Shown piece after piece: positions 51,248-60,460 of a stretch of 64,000 nt of DNA. The notes below the pieces were generated by a model. The model had not been told where the DNA came from. It saw nothing but the letters and a program-made list of their open reading frames with translations, and ran no database searches. Source of the DNA: Flexilinea sp. Its GTDB lineage: Bacteria > Chloroflexota > Anaerolineae > Anaerolineales > Anaerolineaceae. Position numbers and translations under genes: made by a program. Location of the stretch: contig JAFRIR010000118.1 in assembly GCA_017432685.1 (NCBI GenBank), positions 1 through 64,000 on the forward strand, in the 5' to 3' direction. Every line of letters starts with the position of its first letter. The first letter of the stretch is position 1.

Positions 51248-51372
51248 TATATCAACTCTCAGTCTCTTCACAGCAGAATTGGTAACTATTACCACAAATT
51301 CCATTTTTAAATAAGATCACTTATTTGATTTGTGTTATATAATGGAAAGAAAAGGATAATGCTGAGGTGAAA

Positions 51373-52032
51373 ATGATTAAAATTGCTCCTTCCATTCTCA
51401 ACGGTGATATGAGCAATATTGCCGCTACGGTTGCCATGCTGGACCGCGCTGAAGCTGACTGGCTCCATCTTGACGTCATGGACGGCGTATTCGTGCCGAA
51501 CATCACTTTCGGGCCAAAAACCATCGCCGACATGCGTCCGCAGACGAAGACGTTTCTCGATGCCCACCTGATGGTCCATGATCCGAACACGCTGCTGGAA
51601 GAATTTGCCAAAGCCGGCGCTGATCTGATCACCGTACATTACGAAAGCCCCGGGTGCACGCACCTGGACCGCGTGATCCAACGCATCCACGGACTGGGCG
51701 TCAAGGCAGGTGTGGCATTGAATCCCGCCACACCGGACTCGGTTCTGGATTACATTCTGGATTCCCTCGACCTGGTGCTGGTGATGTCTGTCAACCCGGG
51801 TTTCGGCGGACAGAAATTCATCCCCTATTCTCTTCGGAAGATCGAATCCATCGCCAACAAAGCCGCAAAGCGAGGCGTTAACCTGGAAATCGAGGTCGAC
51901 GGTGGCGTGAAAGTGAACAACGCAGCCGAGGTGATCAATGCCGGTGCAACCGTTCTGGTAGCCGGAACAGCCGTAGTCTGCGCTCCCGACCCGATCCAGG
52001 CCGTAAAAGATTTGAAAGCATGTGCAAAATGA
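51373..52032 (+). CDS. rpe: Ribulose-phosphate 3-epimerase
   Basis: The enzyme interconverts ribulose-5-phosphate and xylulose-5-phosphate in the pentose phosphate pathway. The 219-residue TIM barrel has IAPSILNGDMSN, LDVMDGVFVPNITFG, AHLMVHDP, VMSVNPGFGGQKF and EVDGGVKVNNAAEV. The ATG at 51373 has GAGG five bases upstream and is preferred to GTG 51367. A TATAAT box lies at 51338-51343. It overlaps the next gene by 4 bp. Confidence 0.95.
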   Translation: MIKIAPSILNGDMSNIAATVAMLDRAEADWLHLDVMDGVFVPNITFGPKTIADMRPQTKTFLDAHLMVHDPNTLLEEFAKAGADLITVHYESPGCTHLDRVIQRIHGLGVKAGVALNPATPDSVLDYILDSLDLVLVMSVNPGFGGQKFIPYSLRKIESIANKAAKRGVNLEIEVDGGVKVNNAAEVINAGATVLVAGTAVVCAPDPIQAVKDLKACAK

Positions 52033-52997
52033 AAATCGTTATTCTCGACGGATATACCGTCAGTCACGGCGATTTGAGCTGGAATGGGCTGAAGGAATTC
52101 GGTGAACTGACCGTCTATGACCGGACGCCGAAGGACCCGGAAACCATTCTCTCCCGCATCGGGGACGCGGAAGTCGTTTTGGAAAACAAGGTCAACATGT
52201 CCCGCAAGGTCATAGAAGGCAGTCCGAACCTGAAATATATCGGGGAACTCGCCACAGGTTATAACAACGTGGATATCGATGCTGCCCGGGAAAAAGGCAT
52301 CGTCGTAACAAACATTCCCGCCTACAGCACGGCATCTGTTGCTCAGCTGACGATCGCTTTGCTGCTGGAGATCTGCCACCATACAGCTCATCACAATGAC
52401 CTGGTCCATCAGGGTGAGTGGACATCCTGTGCGGATTCCATGTTTTATGATCACAGCTATCCGCTCATTGAACTGGCCGGGAAAACGCTCGGCATCATCG
52501 GCTTCGGACAGATCGGGCAGTCTGTCGCCCGCATCGCCCGGACAATGGGAATGAACGTGCTTGCAGCCAGTCGTACCGTCCGGGAGGAAGGAAAAGCCCT
52601 TGCCGAATATGTCACACCGGACGAATTATTTGCCCATGCTGATGTGATATCTCTTCACTGCCCGCTTTTTCCGGAAACAAAGAACCTCATCAACGCAGAA
52701 AATATTGCTAAAATGAAGGATGGTGTGATTATCCTGAACACCAGCCGCGGGCCGCTCATCAACGAAGCAGATCTGGCAGAAGCGCTGAAAAGCGGGAAAG
52801 TGTATGCCGCCGGTGTAGACGTTGTCAGTGAAGAACCGATGCGGGCAGACAATCCGCTGCTGAGTGCGCCGAACTGCTTCATCACCCCTCATATGGCCTG
52901 GATGCCAACCGAAGCACGGAAGCGCCTGATCAACATCGCCGTGAATAACCTGCGGGCTTTCCTCAGCGGAACGCCCGTCAACAACGTGGCAGGGTAA
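52029..52997 (+). CDS. D-2-hydroxyacid dehydrogenase (glycerate/hydroxypyruvate reductase-like)
   Basis: The start at 52029 overlaps the rpe stop as ATGA; an ATG three codons upstream is the alternative. The 322-residue protein has a Rossmann motif GIIGFGQIGQSVARIARTMG and the catalytic residues of the family: Arg in LNTSRGPLINE, Glu in DVVSEEPM and His in ITPHMAWMP. It most resembles glycerate dehydrogenase (HprA)-type NAD enzymes. Pairing with rpe and dtd in one operon does not define the substrate. Confidence 0.92.
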   Translation: MKIVILDGYTVSHGDLSWNGLKEFGELTVYDRTPKDPETILSRIGDAEVVLENKVNMSRKVIEGSPNLKYIGELATGYNNVDIDAAREKGIVVTNIPAYSTASVAQLTIALLLEICHHTAHHNDLVHQGEWTSCADSMFYDHSYPLIELAGKTLGIIGFGQIGQSVARIARTMGMNVLAASRTVREEGKALAEYVTPDELFAHADVISLHCPLFPETKNLINAENIAKMKDGVIILNTSRGPLINEADLAEALKSGKVYAAGVDVVSEEPMRADNPLLSAPNCFITPHMAWMPTEARKRLINIAVNNLRAFLSGTPVNNVAG

Positions 52998-53001
52998 GAC
53001 T

Positions 53002-53439
53002 ATGCGAGCCGTAATCCAGCGGGTAACCCGCGCCTCTGTGACTGTTGATGGAAACCGTGTCTCCGAGATCAAAGACGGTCTGCTGATCCTGCTCGGGATC
53101 GGTACGGACGACAATGAAGACATTGCCCGGGCAATGACGAAGAAAATCGCCGCACTGCGCATTTTTCAGGACGATGCGGATAAAATGAACCTTTCCGTCC
53201 GGGATATCGGCGGCAGCGCGATCGTCGTTTCCCAATTCACACTCTATGCCGACTGCCGCAAAGGGAACCGTCCTTCTTTTGTCGGAGCCGCCGCACCTGC
53301 CCTTGCTTCACCGTTAGTAGATCGTTTTGTTGAACTACTCAAAGAACAGGGAGTCCCTTCCCAAAGGGGGGTGTTTGGCGCACACATGGATGTCGAGCTG
53401 CTGAACAGCGGCCCGGTGACGATCATCCTGGAGATGTGA
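53002..53439 (+). CDS. dtd: D-aminoacyl-tRNA deacylase
   Basis: This proofreading enzyme removes D-amino acids, and Gly from tRNA-Ala. The 145-residue DTD fold shows RAVIQRVTRASVTVDG, the SQFTLYADCRKGNRPSF catalytic loop and the cross-subunit NSGPVTIILEM motif. It begins four bases after the dehydrogenase gene and ends the rpe operon before the terminator at 53539. Confidence 0.96.
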   Translation: MRAVIQRVTRASVTVDGNRVSEIKDGLLILLGIGTDDNEDIARAMTKKIAALRIFQDDADKMNLSVRDIGGSAIVVSQFTLYADCRKGNRPSFVGAAAPALASPLVDRFVELLKEQGVPSQRGVFGAHMDVELLNSGPVTIILEM

Positions 53440-53538
53440 GCCTGTAATAAGCGTCTGACCAGTGTGTTTTCGGGGCTGTCTCCTTCCTGCCTTTGGCCCG
53501 GCACACCCGGAGACACAGCACTTTTTGAACAGCAAAAC

Positions 53539-53572
53539 AACAGCCCGGAAGTAACCCGGGCTGTTTTGTTTG
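53539..53572 (+). terminator. Terminator of the rpe-dtd operon
   Basis: Stem AACAGCCCGG / CCGGGCTGTT with a seven-base loop, followed by TTGTTTGTTTTTC. It is convergent with the repeat protein gene ending at 53599. Confidence 0.85.
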
Positions 53573-53598
53573 TTTTTCTTTCTGGTTGTAAGAAGGTT

Positions 53599-55974
53599 TT
53601 AGAATGTGACTGTCAGCTGCCAGTCCCATGTAAGGTTATCTTCGTTAGCCTGGTAACGATAAGTTGCTTCATTTGACTCTCCATCAGCATTTTCGAAGAC
53701 GCCATCTCCATCCTTATCGCATTGCCACTGATAAGTGATACCGGCTAACTCTTCTTCCGTGAACCCACTCAATTCGGATCTCAGTTCAATGGTTTCACCC
53801 ATTTCAACCACTGCACGGCGGGAAGTGAAGATCTCGACATTCTTCTCAACCTGAGGCTGAGCCTCTGGCGTTACTGCTGTCAGTTCTGTTTCAGAAACGC
53901 TGCCGGCATTTTCCTCAATCAGGACATCGCCGCGATAAACATAACCAATCCTTTCCTCATCGACCTGAACTTTGTACCAGTTGCCGATGATCTCAAGAAC
54001 CGTCATTTCCGTGGTTTCATCTTCGGAAGTAGTAAACATGACAAATTCGGAACCGTCGGCTCCAAGCCGAATTTCTTTACCCGGAAGGACCGTTACTTTC
54101 ATTTCTGTTTCTTCCGTGGCTGCCGGCTTCAGGATCTCACCAAGAACGGCATATCCCTTTGTTTCATTATCAGCCAACAGCAGCTCAGACCAGCCCAGTT
54201 CGTCGGTAGCAACCACAGTAACCTGTTCAGCTTCGGTTAATGTGCTCACTACTTCGGAATCTTCATTCGGTTCACTGTAAATAATGACTCCGGCAGGCAG
54301 TGTTTCGATCCGCACGGTTTCTTCACCTTCGGTCAGTTCGCCTTCAACGGTTTCTTCACCTTCGGTCAGTTCGCCTTCAACGGGTTCTTCACCTTCGGTC
54401 AGTTCGCCTTCAACGGGTTCTTCACCTTCGGTCAGTTCACCTTCAACGGTTTCTTCACCTTCGGTCTGTTCACCTTCGACAGGTTCTTCACCTTCAGTCA
54501 GTTCGCCTTCAACGATCTCTTCGCCTTCAGTCAGTTCACCTTCAACGGCTTCTTCGCCTTCGGTCAGTTCGCCTTCAACGGCTTCTTCGCCTTCGGTCAA
54601 TTCGCCTTCGACGGGTTCTTCCGATTCTTCATCAGTTATTCCAAAATTAGACGGGCTGATTTCAATAAACCCATCGGTAATATCAAATTCGACATCAACG
54701 AAACGGGTGTTTTTGTTGCCAAACAATGTTTTATCCAAACCCATAAACTGAATGCCGGGTTCCGTCAACGCAGCCCGATCAACGCCGGTGAACATGAAGT
54801 CAGCTTCAGAATATTCACTGTTGCTGATGTCTGTTACTTCATAACCTTCTACGACATGTTCCTGACCGTCATAGTCAACAATTGACTGGTTCCCTTTGAT
54901 GGAAACAACAACGGTATCGTACACATGGTCATCCACCTCAGTCGGTTCAGGATCGATTTCCGTTTCAGGTTCATCAACAATTTCCGGGACGATCTCTGTC
55001 GGTTCATTAGTCGGAACATTTTCAAGCTGCGAATCTTCGTTTTCAATAACAGGTTCCAGCACCGTCACCTCAGGTTCCTCATCCACAAGAACAGGATCTA
55101 TTACGACGGGTTCTTCCACCGGTTCTTCGACGACGGGTTCTTCCACCGGTTCTTCGACGACGGGTTCTTCCACCGGTTCTTCGACGACGGGTTCTTCCAC
55201 CGGTTCTTTGACGACGGGTTCTTCCACCGGTTCTTCGACGACAGGCTCTTCCACCGGTTCTTCGACGACGGGTTCTTCTTCCGGTTCTTCGACGACGGGT
55301 TCTTCTTCCGGTTCTTCGACGACAGGTTCTTCCACCGGTTCTTCGACGACGGGTTCTTCCACCGGTTCTTCGACGATGGGTTCTTCTTCCGGTTCTTCGA
55401 CGACGGGTTCTTCTTCCGGTTCTTCGACGATGGGTTCTTCTTCCGGTTCTTCGACGATCTCTTCTTCCACTATCTCTTCAACTTCATAAAGCTCCGGAAA
55501 CTGCTCCCGTTCCCATAACTCATTTTCAGTGATTTCGAACCAGCCATCTTCAATTTCGAAGCTAACGTTTACATATTTTTCCCGGTTATAATCAAACCAA
55601 TCTGCAGCCATTCCCATCCTATAATATCCCGGGGTTGTCTGTACAGAAGAGGCTCCGTAACCATCTTTCAGGCTCAGATTAAAATCGGAAAAGTCCAAAT
55701 CCGGATTGTCGTCACATATGATCTCATATTCATAGCCATCAACAGAGTGCTCAGACCCGTCATATTCAAAAGAGTCATTATGCCCTGTAATCTGAATAAC
55801 AACTTTATCAGTGACTTTGACGATTCCGGCATCTTCCTGAGGAATAATTTCAGGTATCAAAACCTCAGGTCCGGGTTCTGTCACCGGCAAACCCGACTCA
55901 TCCTGAGCCTGAACGACAAAGGACGCCATCAAAATCACAAATACGACAAAAAACGCAAATAGAACCTTCTTCAT
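53599..55974 (-). CDS. Exported acidic repeat protein with two SH3b-like domains
   Basis: A signal peptide (1-23) is followed by an MBG-like domain (about 50-150). Then comes a run of EEPVVEEPV repeats (about 165-295), a second MBG-like domain (about 345-440), and a run of EGELTEGEE repeats (about 450-560). Two SH3b-like domains (about 565-700) and a C-terminal Ig-like domain (about 715-791, TYQWQCDKDGDGVF) complete it. AGGAGG lies six bases before the ATG. The repeats are acidic, unlike the Thr/Pro linkers elsewhere in the window, and are likely length-variable spacers that hold binding domains off the surface. There is no anchor motif. The ligand is unknown. Confidence 0.83.
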   Translation of the reverse strand: MKKVLFAFFVVFVILMASFVVQAQDESGLPVTEPGPEVLIPEIIPQEDAGIVKVTDKVVIQITGHNDSFEYDGSEHSVDGYEYEIICDDNPDLDFSDFNLSLKDGYGASSVQTTPGYYRMGMAADWFDYNREKYVNVSFEIEDGWFEITENELWEREQFPELYEVEEIVEEEIVEEPEEEPIVEEPEEEPVVEEPEEEPIVEEPVEEPVVEEPVEEPVVEEPEEEPVVEEPEEEPVVEEPVEEPVVEEPVEEPVVKEPVEEPVVEEPVEEPVVEEPVEEPVVEEPVEEPVVIDPVLVDEEPEVTVLEPVIENEDSQLENVPTNEPTEIVPEIVDEPETEIDPEPTEVDDHVYDTVVVSIKGNQSIVDYDGQEHVVEGYEVTDISNSEYSEADFMFTGVDRAALTEPGIQFMGLDKTLFGNKNTRFVDVEFDITDGFIEISPSNFGITDEESEEPVEGELTEGEEAVEGELTEGEEAVEGELTEGEEIVEGELTEGEEPVEGEQTEGEETVEGELTEGEEPVEGELTEGEEPVEGELTEGEETVEGELTEGEETVRIETLPAGVIIYSEPNEDSEVVSTLTEAEQVTVVATDELGWSELLLADNETKGYAVLGEILKPAATEETEMKVTVLPGKEIRLGADGSEFVMFTTSEDETTEMTVLEIIGNWYKVQVDEERIGYVYRGDVLIEENAGSVSETELTAVTPEAQPQVEKNVEIFTSRRAVVEMGETIELRSELSGFTEEELAGITYQWQCDKDGDGVFENADGESNEATYRYQANEDNLTWDWQLTVTF
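54306..54620 (-). repeat. 33-bp tandem repeats encoding an 11-residue acidic unit (about 9 copies)
   Basis: The unit encodes VEGELTEGEE plus one variable residue (P, T, A or I). Third-base changes differ between copies, so the array is older than the 55106 array. Confidence 0.85.
55106..55470 (-). repeat. 27-bp-period tandem repeats encoding EEPVEEPVV and EEPEEEPVV units
   Basis: About 13 units of nine codons; several neighbouring units are identical at DNA level, which suggests recent expansion. The plus strand is also open here only because of the repeat. Confidence 0.85.
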
Positions 55975-56573
55975 TTCCTACCTCCTGAAACTGCCGGGAG
56001 TATCCGCTTCCGAATATTCTGCTGTCATGGCAGTGAAAGCGTCTCCGGTGACATTCCCGACATTTTCGTAAACACAACTTATGTACCGCTGAGTTTCTCT
56101 TTTTCAATTTATAGACCATTCTAAATTTATAAAGAACAGCTCTTTACAATCGAAACAAACCAATCCTCCTTTTTCGGCGGATTGTTCTCTGCGGCTATGC
56201 TTCTGCTACTTATTATATCAAAATTTTTTCAATATGTTATAATGAATTTCAAAATTCTTTCATTTTTCATACATTTATTAATCATATTTTTATAATTACA
56301 AATGTCAGGTATCATCCATTACAGAATTATTTGCCATACAGTCCTTCTTTTCACGTAACTGTTCAGAACCTGGTGACGCATCACGAGATACAGCCCTGCT
56401 GTGCGGGCTTCAACGTAGCGAAGCTCCTGCTCCGTATTTAAACCAGGCGAAGCCTGTACCGCACGGAGCAGGTTCAGAGCAGTCTCCGTGTGCTCCGTAC
56501 TGAATAGATACCTTTTTCACTTTTCAAAAATACATCTGTCGTTAACCCGTCAGCTCGTGATAGAATTTCATTT
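55975..56573. other. Gene-free stretch between the acidic repeat protein and maf
   Basis: About 600 bp without a credible gene. It holds the leader of the minus-strand gene, an imperfect hairpin with AATCCTCC/GGCGGATT arms at about 56160-56190, an AT-rich zone with TATAAT boxes on both strands (56210-56245), and repeat B copy at 56361-56507. Confidence 0.6.
56361..56507. repeat. Dispersed structured repeat B, long copy
   Basis: The 147-bp copy matches 20623-20770 with about ten substitutions and no large gap; inner stems CCTGCTC/GAGCAGG and CAGGC/GCCTG are kept. Confidence 0.85.
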
Positions 56574-57257
56574 ATGGACATTAGTAAAATCATCCTGGCA
56601 TCCGAATCCCCACGCCGGCAGCAAATGCTGTCCTGGATCCTTCCGGAATTTGAATCGCTTCCGGCAGATATCGACGAGAGCCCGCTCATCGGTGAGCTTC
56701 CGGTCCCTTACTGTCAGCGCATGGCGCTCGGTAAGGCGCTGCATTTTGCAAACAAACTGCCTGAAGGCGGGTTTGTGCTTGGCTCTGACACCACAGTTTA
56801 TATCAATCACCAGATCCTTGGAAAGCCGCGGGACGAAGACCAGGCAGAAGAAATGCTGAAGCTTCTGAACGGGAAAGAACATTTAGTTTGTACCGCGGCA
56901 GCCCTTGCCTGCCGAAACAGCGGGAAAATCAGCATCCTTCAGAGCGTGTGCGAAACGGTCGTCCGCTTCCGGACCATGAGCCGGGATGAGATACTGGATT
57001 ACATTGCCAGCGGTGACCCGATGGGGAAAGCCGGAGCCTACGCGATCCAGAATCATGAATTCCACCCGGTAGAGTCGATCCATGGCTGCTATGCCTCCGT
57101 AATGGGACTGCCGCTCTGCCATGTCGGCGTTCTGTTCCATCGTTTTGGATACGATACCTTTCCGCAAATCCGTTCGGCCTGCCAGGCCGGCACAAAAGTT
57201 CCCTGCAATTATGTTCCTGCGGTGAACCTCACGACCGTTGAAGTTCCCGGCTTATGA
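56574..57257 (+). CDS. maf: Maf family nucleotide pyrophosphatase
   Basis: The 227-residue protein has the Maf signature ILASESPRRQQMLSWI, the catalytic Asp region GFVLGSDTTVYINHQILGKP and DPMGKAGAYAIQ. Maf proteins hydrolyse dTTP/UTP or modified nucleotides (house-cleaning). No ribosome-binding site is visible before the ATG, so it may be leaderless. It starts the maf-PBP-rsgA operon, with 16 bases to the next start codon. Confidence 0.9.
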   Translation: MDISKIILASESPRRQQMLSWILPEFESLPADIDESPLIGELPVPYCQRMALGKALHFANKLPEGGFVLGSDTTVYINHQILGKPRDEDQAEEMLKLLNGKEHLVCTAAALACRNSGKISILQSVCETVVRFRTMSRDEILDYIASGDPMGKAGAYAIQNHEFHPVESIHGCYASVMGLPLCHVGVLFHRFGYDTFPQIRSACQAGTKVPCNYVPAVNLTTVEVPGL

Positions 57258-57273
57258 AGGAGATTATTAAATA

Positions 57274-59544
57274 ATGAAAAGACACCTGACACTGATCCTG
57301 ATCCTGATTTTCCTGCTCAGTTCCTGCAGCCTGTTCCAAAAAGAACCGGACCCTTCCGAGCTTTACACGCCAACACCGGTACCTACCAATACACCTTTGC
57401 CGGAACCGCGTGTGATGGTGACGGAAGTGCCGAACCCGACGCTCGCGGCCGAGGCTTTTCTGAAAGCCTGGCAGGAAGAAAATTATGTCGAGATGTTCAA
57501 CATGCTCTGTCAGGTTTCCCGGGATTCGGTCGATTTCGAATATTTCCAAAAACGCTACAATGACACTGCCGTTGCCATGACCCTCAAGTCCCTGGGCTAC
57601 GAGATCACATCCGCACTCACCGGCCCCAATTCCTCTCAGGTCGCGTTTCATGTAACCTTTGACACCGTACTTGCCGGCACACTGAGCCGCGATAACCTGA
57701 TGGATCTCGTTCTGGAAGCGGGAACCTGGAAGGTTCAATGGCAGGACACCATGATCATGCCGGAACTGGAACCGGGCAACCGTCTGGTGATGGACATCCA
57801 GGTGCCGACACGCGGCACGATCTATGACCGCAACGGCGTCGCTCTGGCTTATCAGACCCGTGCTTACGCGATAGGTGTGGTTCCCGCACAGGTGCCCTCT
57901 GTTTACTGGAGCAACCTGATCAACGAGCTTTCCCGCCTCACCGGCAAAACCCCGCAGGTCATCTCGGAATTGATGAATCACTCCGAACCCACCGAATATC
58001 TGGTGATCGGGGAAGTCACCGCGGACAAAATGGAAGAGCGCTACAGCTACCTTTGGGATTATGACGGCGTTTACGTGACAGAATACACTGCCGGACGTTA
58101 CTACACCGAAGGCGGCATCGGGGTACACATGATCGGTTACGTGCTGCCCATCAGCGCAGAAGAGGCCGAAGATATGCAGCGGCAGGGGTACCGTGTCGAC
58201 GAACGCATCGGTTCTCTCGGCATCGAATCCTGGGGTCAGGAATATCTGGCAGGGAAACGCGGCGCTTCCCTTTATGTGGTAGACGCCGAAGGGAATACCC
58301 TCGACCGTCTCTCCCGCACCGAAGCGGAAGCTTCCTATTCTATCTATACGACCTATGACGAACAATTTGAATATGACCTGCAGCGGGCTGTCAACGGTCT
58401 GAACGCGGCAGTGGTGGTTCTGGAACGGGATACCGGCCGGGTACTCGGCATGGCTTCTGCCCCGGGATTTGACGCCAACCTGCTGGACTTTAACAACTAC
58501 AACAGCTTTTTCAGCGGCAATCTGCTTTATAACAACGACCGTCCGATGTACAACCGTGCCACCCAGGGGCAGTATCCACTGGGCTCAGTATTCAAGATCA
58601 TCGGTATGGCTGCTGCGCTGGAAACAGGTATTTATGACATCAATTCCACCTACGAATGCGGCCATTACTGGAACGAACTGGATGGCATCGAACTGCACGA
58701 CTGGACACTGGACCATGAAGTAGCCCCCTCCGGAACGCTGACCCTTGCCGAAGGTCTGATGCGCTCCTGCAACCCCTGGTTTTACAAAATCGGGAAAGAG
58801 CTTTACCAGCAGGTCGGACCGGATGCCCTTTCCGGCATGGCACGCGCTTTCGGTCTCGGATCCCTCACCGGGATCGGTGAACTGGAAGAAGAACCCGGAA
58901 ATGTGGACACTCCAAATGAGGTTTTTGCCGCTGTTCAGCTGGGCATCGGTCAAAGCACCCTGCTGGTCACCCCGCTGCAGGTAGCCCGCTTTGTTGCCGC
59001 TATCGGGAACGGTGGTACGCTTTACCGGCCGCAGGTCGTCGAACAGATCGTGGACGCAGCCGGCAATGTTGTCACCGCTTTCGAACCGGAGGCCCAAGCA
59101 CAGCTCCCGGTCACGCCGGAACATCTTCAGATGATCCAGGACGCGATGGAGACCGTCGTCCGCAATCCCCGCGGTACGGCTTACAGCTCTTTTATCAACA
59201 CAAAATATGAGATCCACGCCAAGACCGGTTCCGCATCGACCAACACCGGGCTGAATTCCAACGCATGGTTCGCCGGCTACACCAATGAAGGCATGCCGGA
59301 CAAACCGGACATCGCCATTGCGGTGCTGGCAGAATTCGCAGGTGAAGGCTCCGAGGTTTCCGTGCCGATCTTCCGACGGGTCATTGAGCTTTACTTTGAA
59401 GGACAGGCTCGCAGTCTTTACGGCTGGGAAACCGGTGTTTACATCACCAAGACACCTTCCCCGACCCCGACCAACACCCCGACCCCGCGTCCCACCCGCG
59501 CTCCATGGGAGATCGTACCGGAAGAGGAAGAGGACGAAGGCTGA
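57274..59544 (+). CDS. Penicillin-binding protein (class B transpeptidase) with lipoprotein signal
   Basis: This peptidoglycan transpeptidase has 756 residues. A lipoprotein signal ends LLSSCS (lipobox Cys near residue 18), then a Thr/Pro linker. An NTF2/MecA-N-like domain (about 50-165) is followed by a PBP dimer domain (about 170-340). The transpeptidase domain has Ser438 in GSVFK, Ser498-x-Asn500 in RSCNPW and Lys650-Thr-Gly. A C-terminal Thr/Pro tail ends in an acidic run. The NTF2-like segment resembles that of low-affinity PBPs such as PBP2a, but beta-lactam response cannot be judged. It lies between maf and rsgA in one operon. Confidence 0.92.
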   Translation: MKRHLTLILILIFLLSSCSLFQKEPDPSELYTPTPVPTNTPLPEPRVMVTEVPNPTLAAEAFLKAWQEENYVEMFNMLCQVSRDSVDFEYFQKRYNDTAVAMTLKSLGYEITSALTGPNSSQVAFHVTFDTVLAGTLSRDNLMDLVLEAGTWKVQWQDTMIMPELEPGNRLVMDIQVPTRGTIYDRNGVALAYQTRAYAIGVVPAQVPSVYWSNLINELSRLTGKTPQVISELMNHSEPTEYLVIGEVTADKMEERYSYLWDYDGVYVTEYTAGRYYTEGGIGVHMIGYVLPISAEEAEDMQRQGYRVDERIGSLGIESWGQEYLAGKRGASLYVVDAEGNTLDRLSRTEAEASYSIYTTYDEQFEYDLQRAVNGLNAAVVVLERDTGRVLGMASAPGFDANLLDFNNYNSFFSGNLLYNNDRPMYNRATQGQYPLGSVFKIIGMAAALETGIYDINSTYECGHYWNELDGIELHDWTLDHEVAPSGTLTLAEGLMRSCNPWFYKIGKELYQQVGPDALSGMARAFGLGSLTGIGELEEEPGNVDTPNEVFAAVQLGIGQSTLLVTPLQVARFVAAIGNGGTLYRPQVVEQIVDAAGNVVTAFEPEAQAQLPVTPEHLQMIQDAMETVVRNPRGTAYSSFINTKYEIHAKTGSASTNTGLNSNAWFAGYTNEGMPDKPDIAIAVLAEFAGEGSEVSVPIFRRVIELYFEGQARSLYGWETGVYITKTPSPTPTNTPTPRPTRAPWEIVPEEEEDEG

Positions 59545-59549
59545 ACGGC

Positions 59550-60458
59550 ATGGAGGGACGCGTCCTCAAGTATCACTCGGGCTTTTATCATGTCTTTCAT
59601 GACGGAGAGCTGACGACCTGCAAGATCCGCGGCAGGCTGAAAAGCGGACGGAAAAATACGGATATCATCGCCATCGGCGATCTGGTTGAGTTTGAGATCC
59701 TGCCCGACGGCAGCGGCATCATTGAAGCTGTGAAACCGCGAACCAATGAACTGATCCGCATGACAACCGGCATCCGGATCGAATACCGTCAGGTGCTGAT
59801 CGCCAACATGGATCAGGTGCTGCTGGTTTTTGCCTGCACCCATCCCGAGCCCCGGCTGCGGATGCTGGACCGGTTCCTGGTGGTCTGTGAAAAACAAAAG
59901 ATCACCCCCGTCATTGTCGTGAACAAGATCGATCTGCTTGGGGAAGAAAAAGCCCGCGATTTGTTCCGTGATTACACGCCCCTCGGCTACCGCACCGTTT
60001 ACGTTTCGGCTGAAACGGGTGCAGGTATTGAAGAGATCCGGGAACTGCTTACCAACCGTATCTCCGGCCTGGTCGGGCCCTCAGGAGTCGGGAAATCAAC
60101 CATCATTAACCGCATCGATCCCTCGCTGGACCTGCGGACCAATGAGATCTCAGACTTCAACGAAAAAGGCCGGCACACCACAGTCGTGCGGGAAATGTTC
60201 CCGCTCAAAGACGGTGGTTTTGTAGCCGACCTGCCCGGACTGAAAACACTGGCGCTTTGGGATATTGAGCCGGAGGAGCTGGACGGCTACTTTCCTGAGC
60301 TGCGAGACCTGGTTAAAGACTGTTATTACAGTGACTGCACCCATGACGAGACCGAGGTCGGCTGCGCTGTTCACAAAGCGGTGGATGAAGGCAGAGTCAG
60401 CAGGGAGCGGTATGAATCATACTTGAGAATGAGGTTTGGAGACGAGGAAGAGAGCTGA
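59550..60458 (+). CDS. rsgA: Ribosome small subunit-dependent GTPase RsgA
   Basis: This circularly permuted GTPase acts in 30S maturation. The start at 59550 lies five bases after the PBP stop. The 302 residues have an N-terminal OB domain, then G4 VVNKIDLLGE, G1 GPSGVGKSTIINRI and G3 ADLPGLKTL in permuted order. The C-terminal zinc motif is CYYSDCTHDETEVGC with CAVH. Confidence 0.95.
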   Translation: MEGRVLKYHSGFYHVFHDGELTTCKIRGRLKSGRKNTDIIAIGDLVEFEILPDGSGIIEAVKPRTNELIRMTTGIRIEYRQVLIANMDQVLLVFACTHPEPRLRMLDRFLVVCEKQKITPVIVVNKIDLLGEEKARDLFRDYTPLGYRTVYVSAETGAGIEEIRELLTNRISGLVGPSGVGKSTIINRIDPSLDLRTNEISDFNEKGRHTTVVREMFPLKDGGFVADLPGLKTLALWDIEPEELDGYFPELRDLVKDCYYSDCTHDETEVGCAVHKAVDEGRVSRERYESYLRMRFGDEEES

Positions 60459-60460
60459 AA

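Noticed and set aside
55106..55470. Regularly spaced repeats as a CRISPR array
   Set aside because: The units are contiguous coding repeats of 27 bp with no unique spacers, and no cas gene is present in the window.
54284..55518. Long open frames on the plus strand opposite the acidic repeat protein
   Set aside because: They exist only because the tandem repeats lack stops in several frames; they have no start signals, no family resemblance and extreme low complexity.
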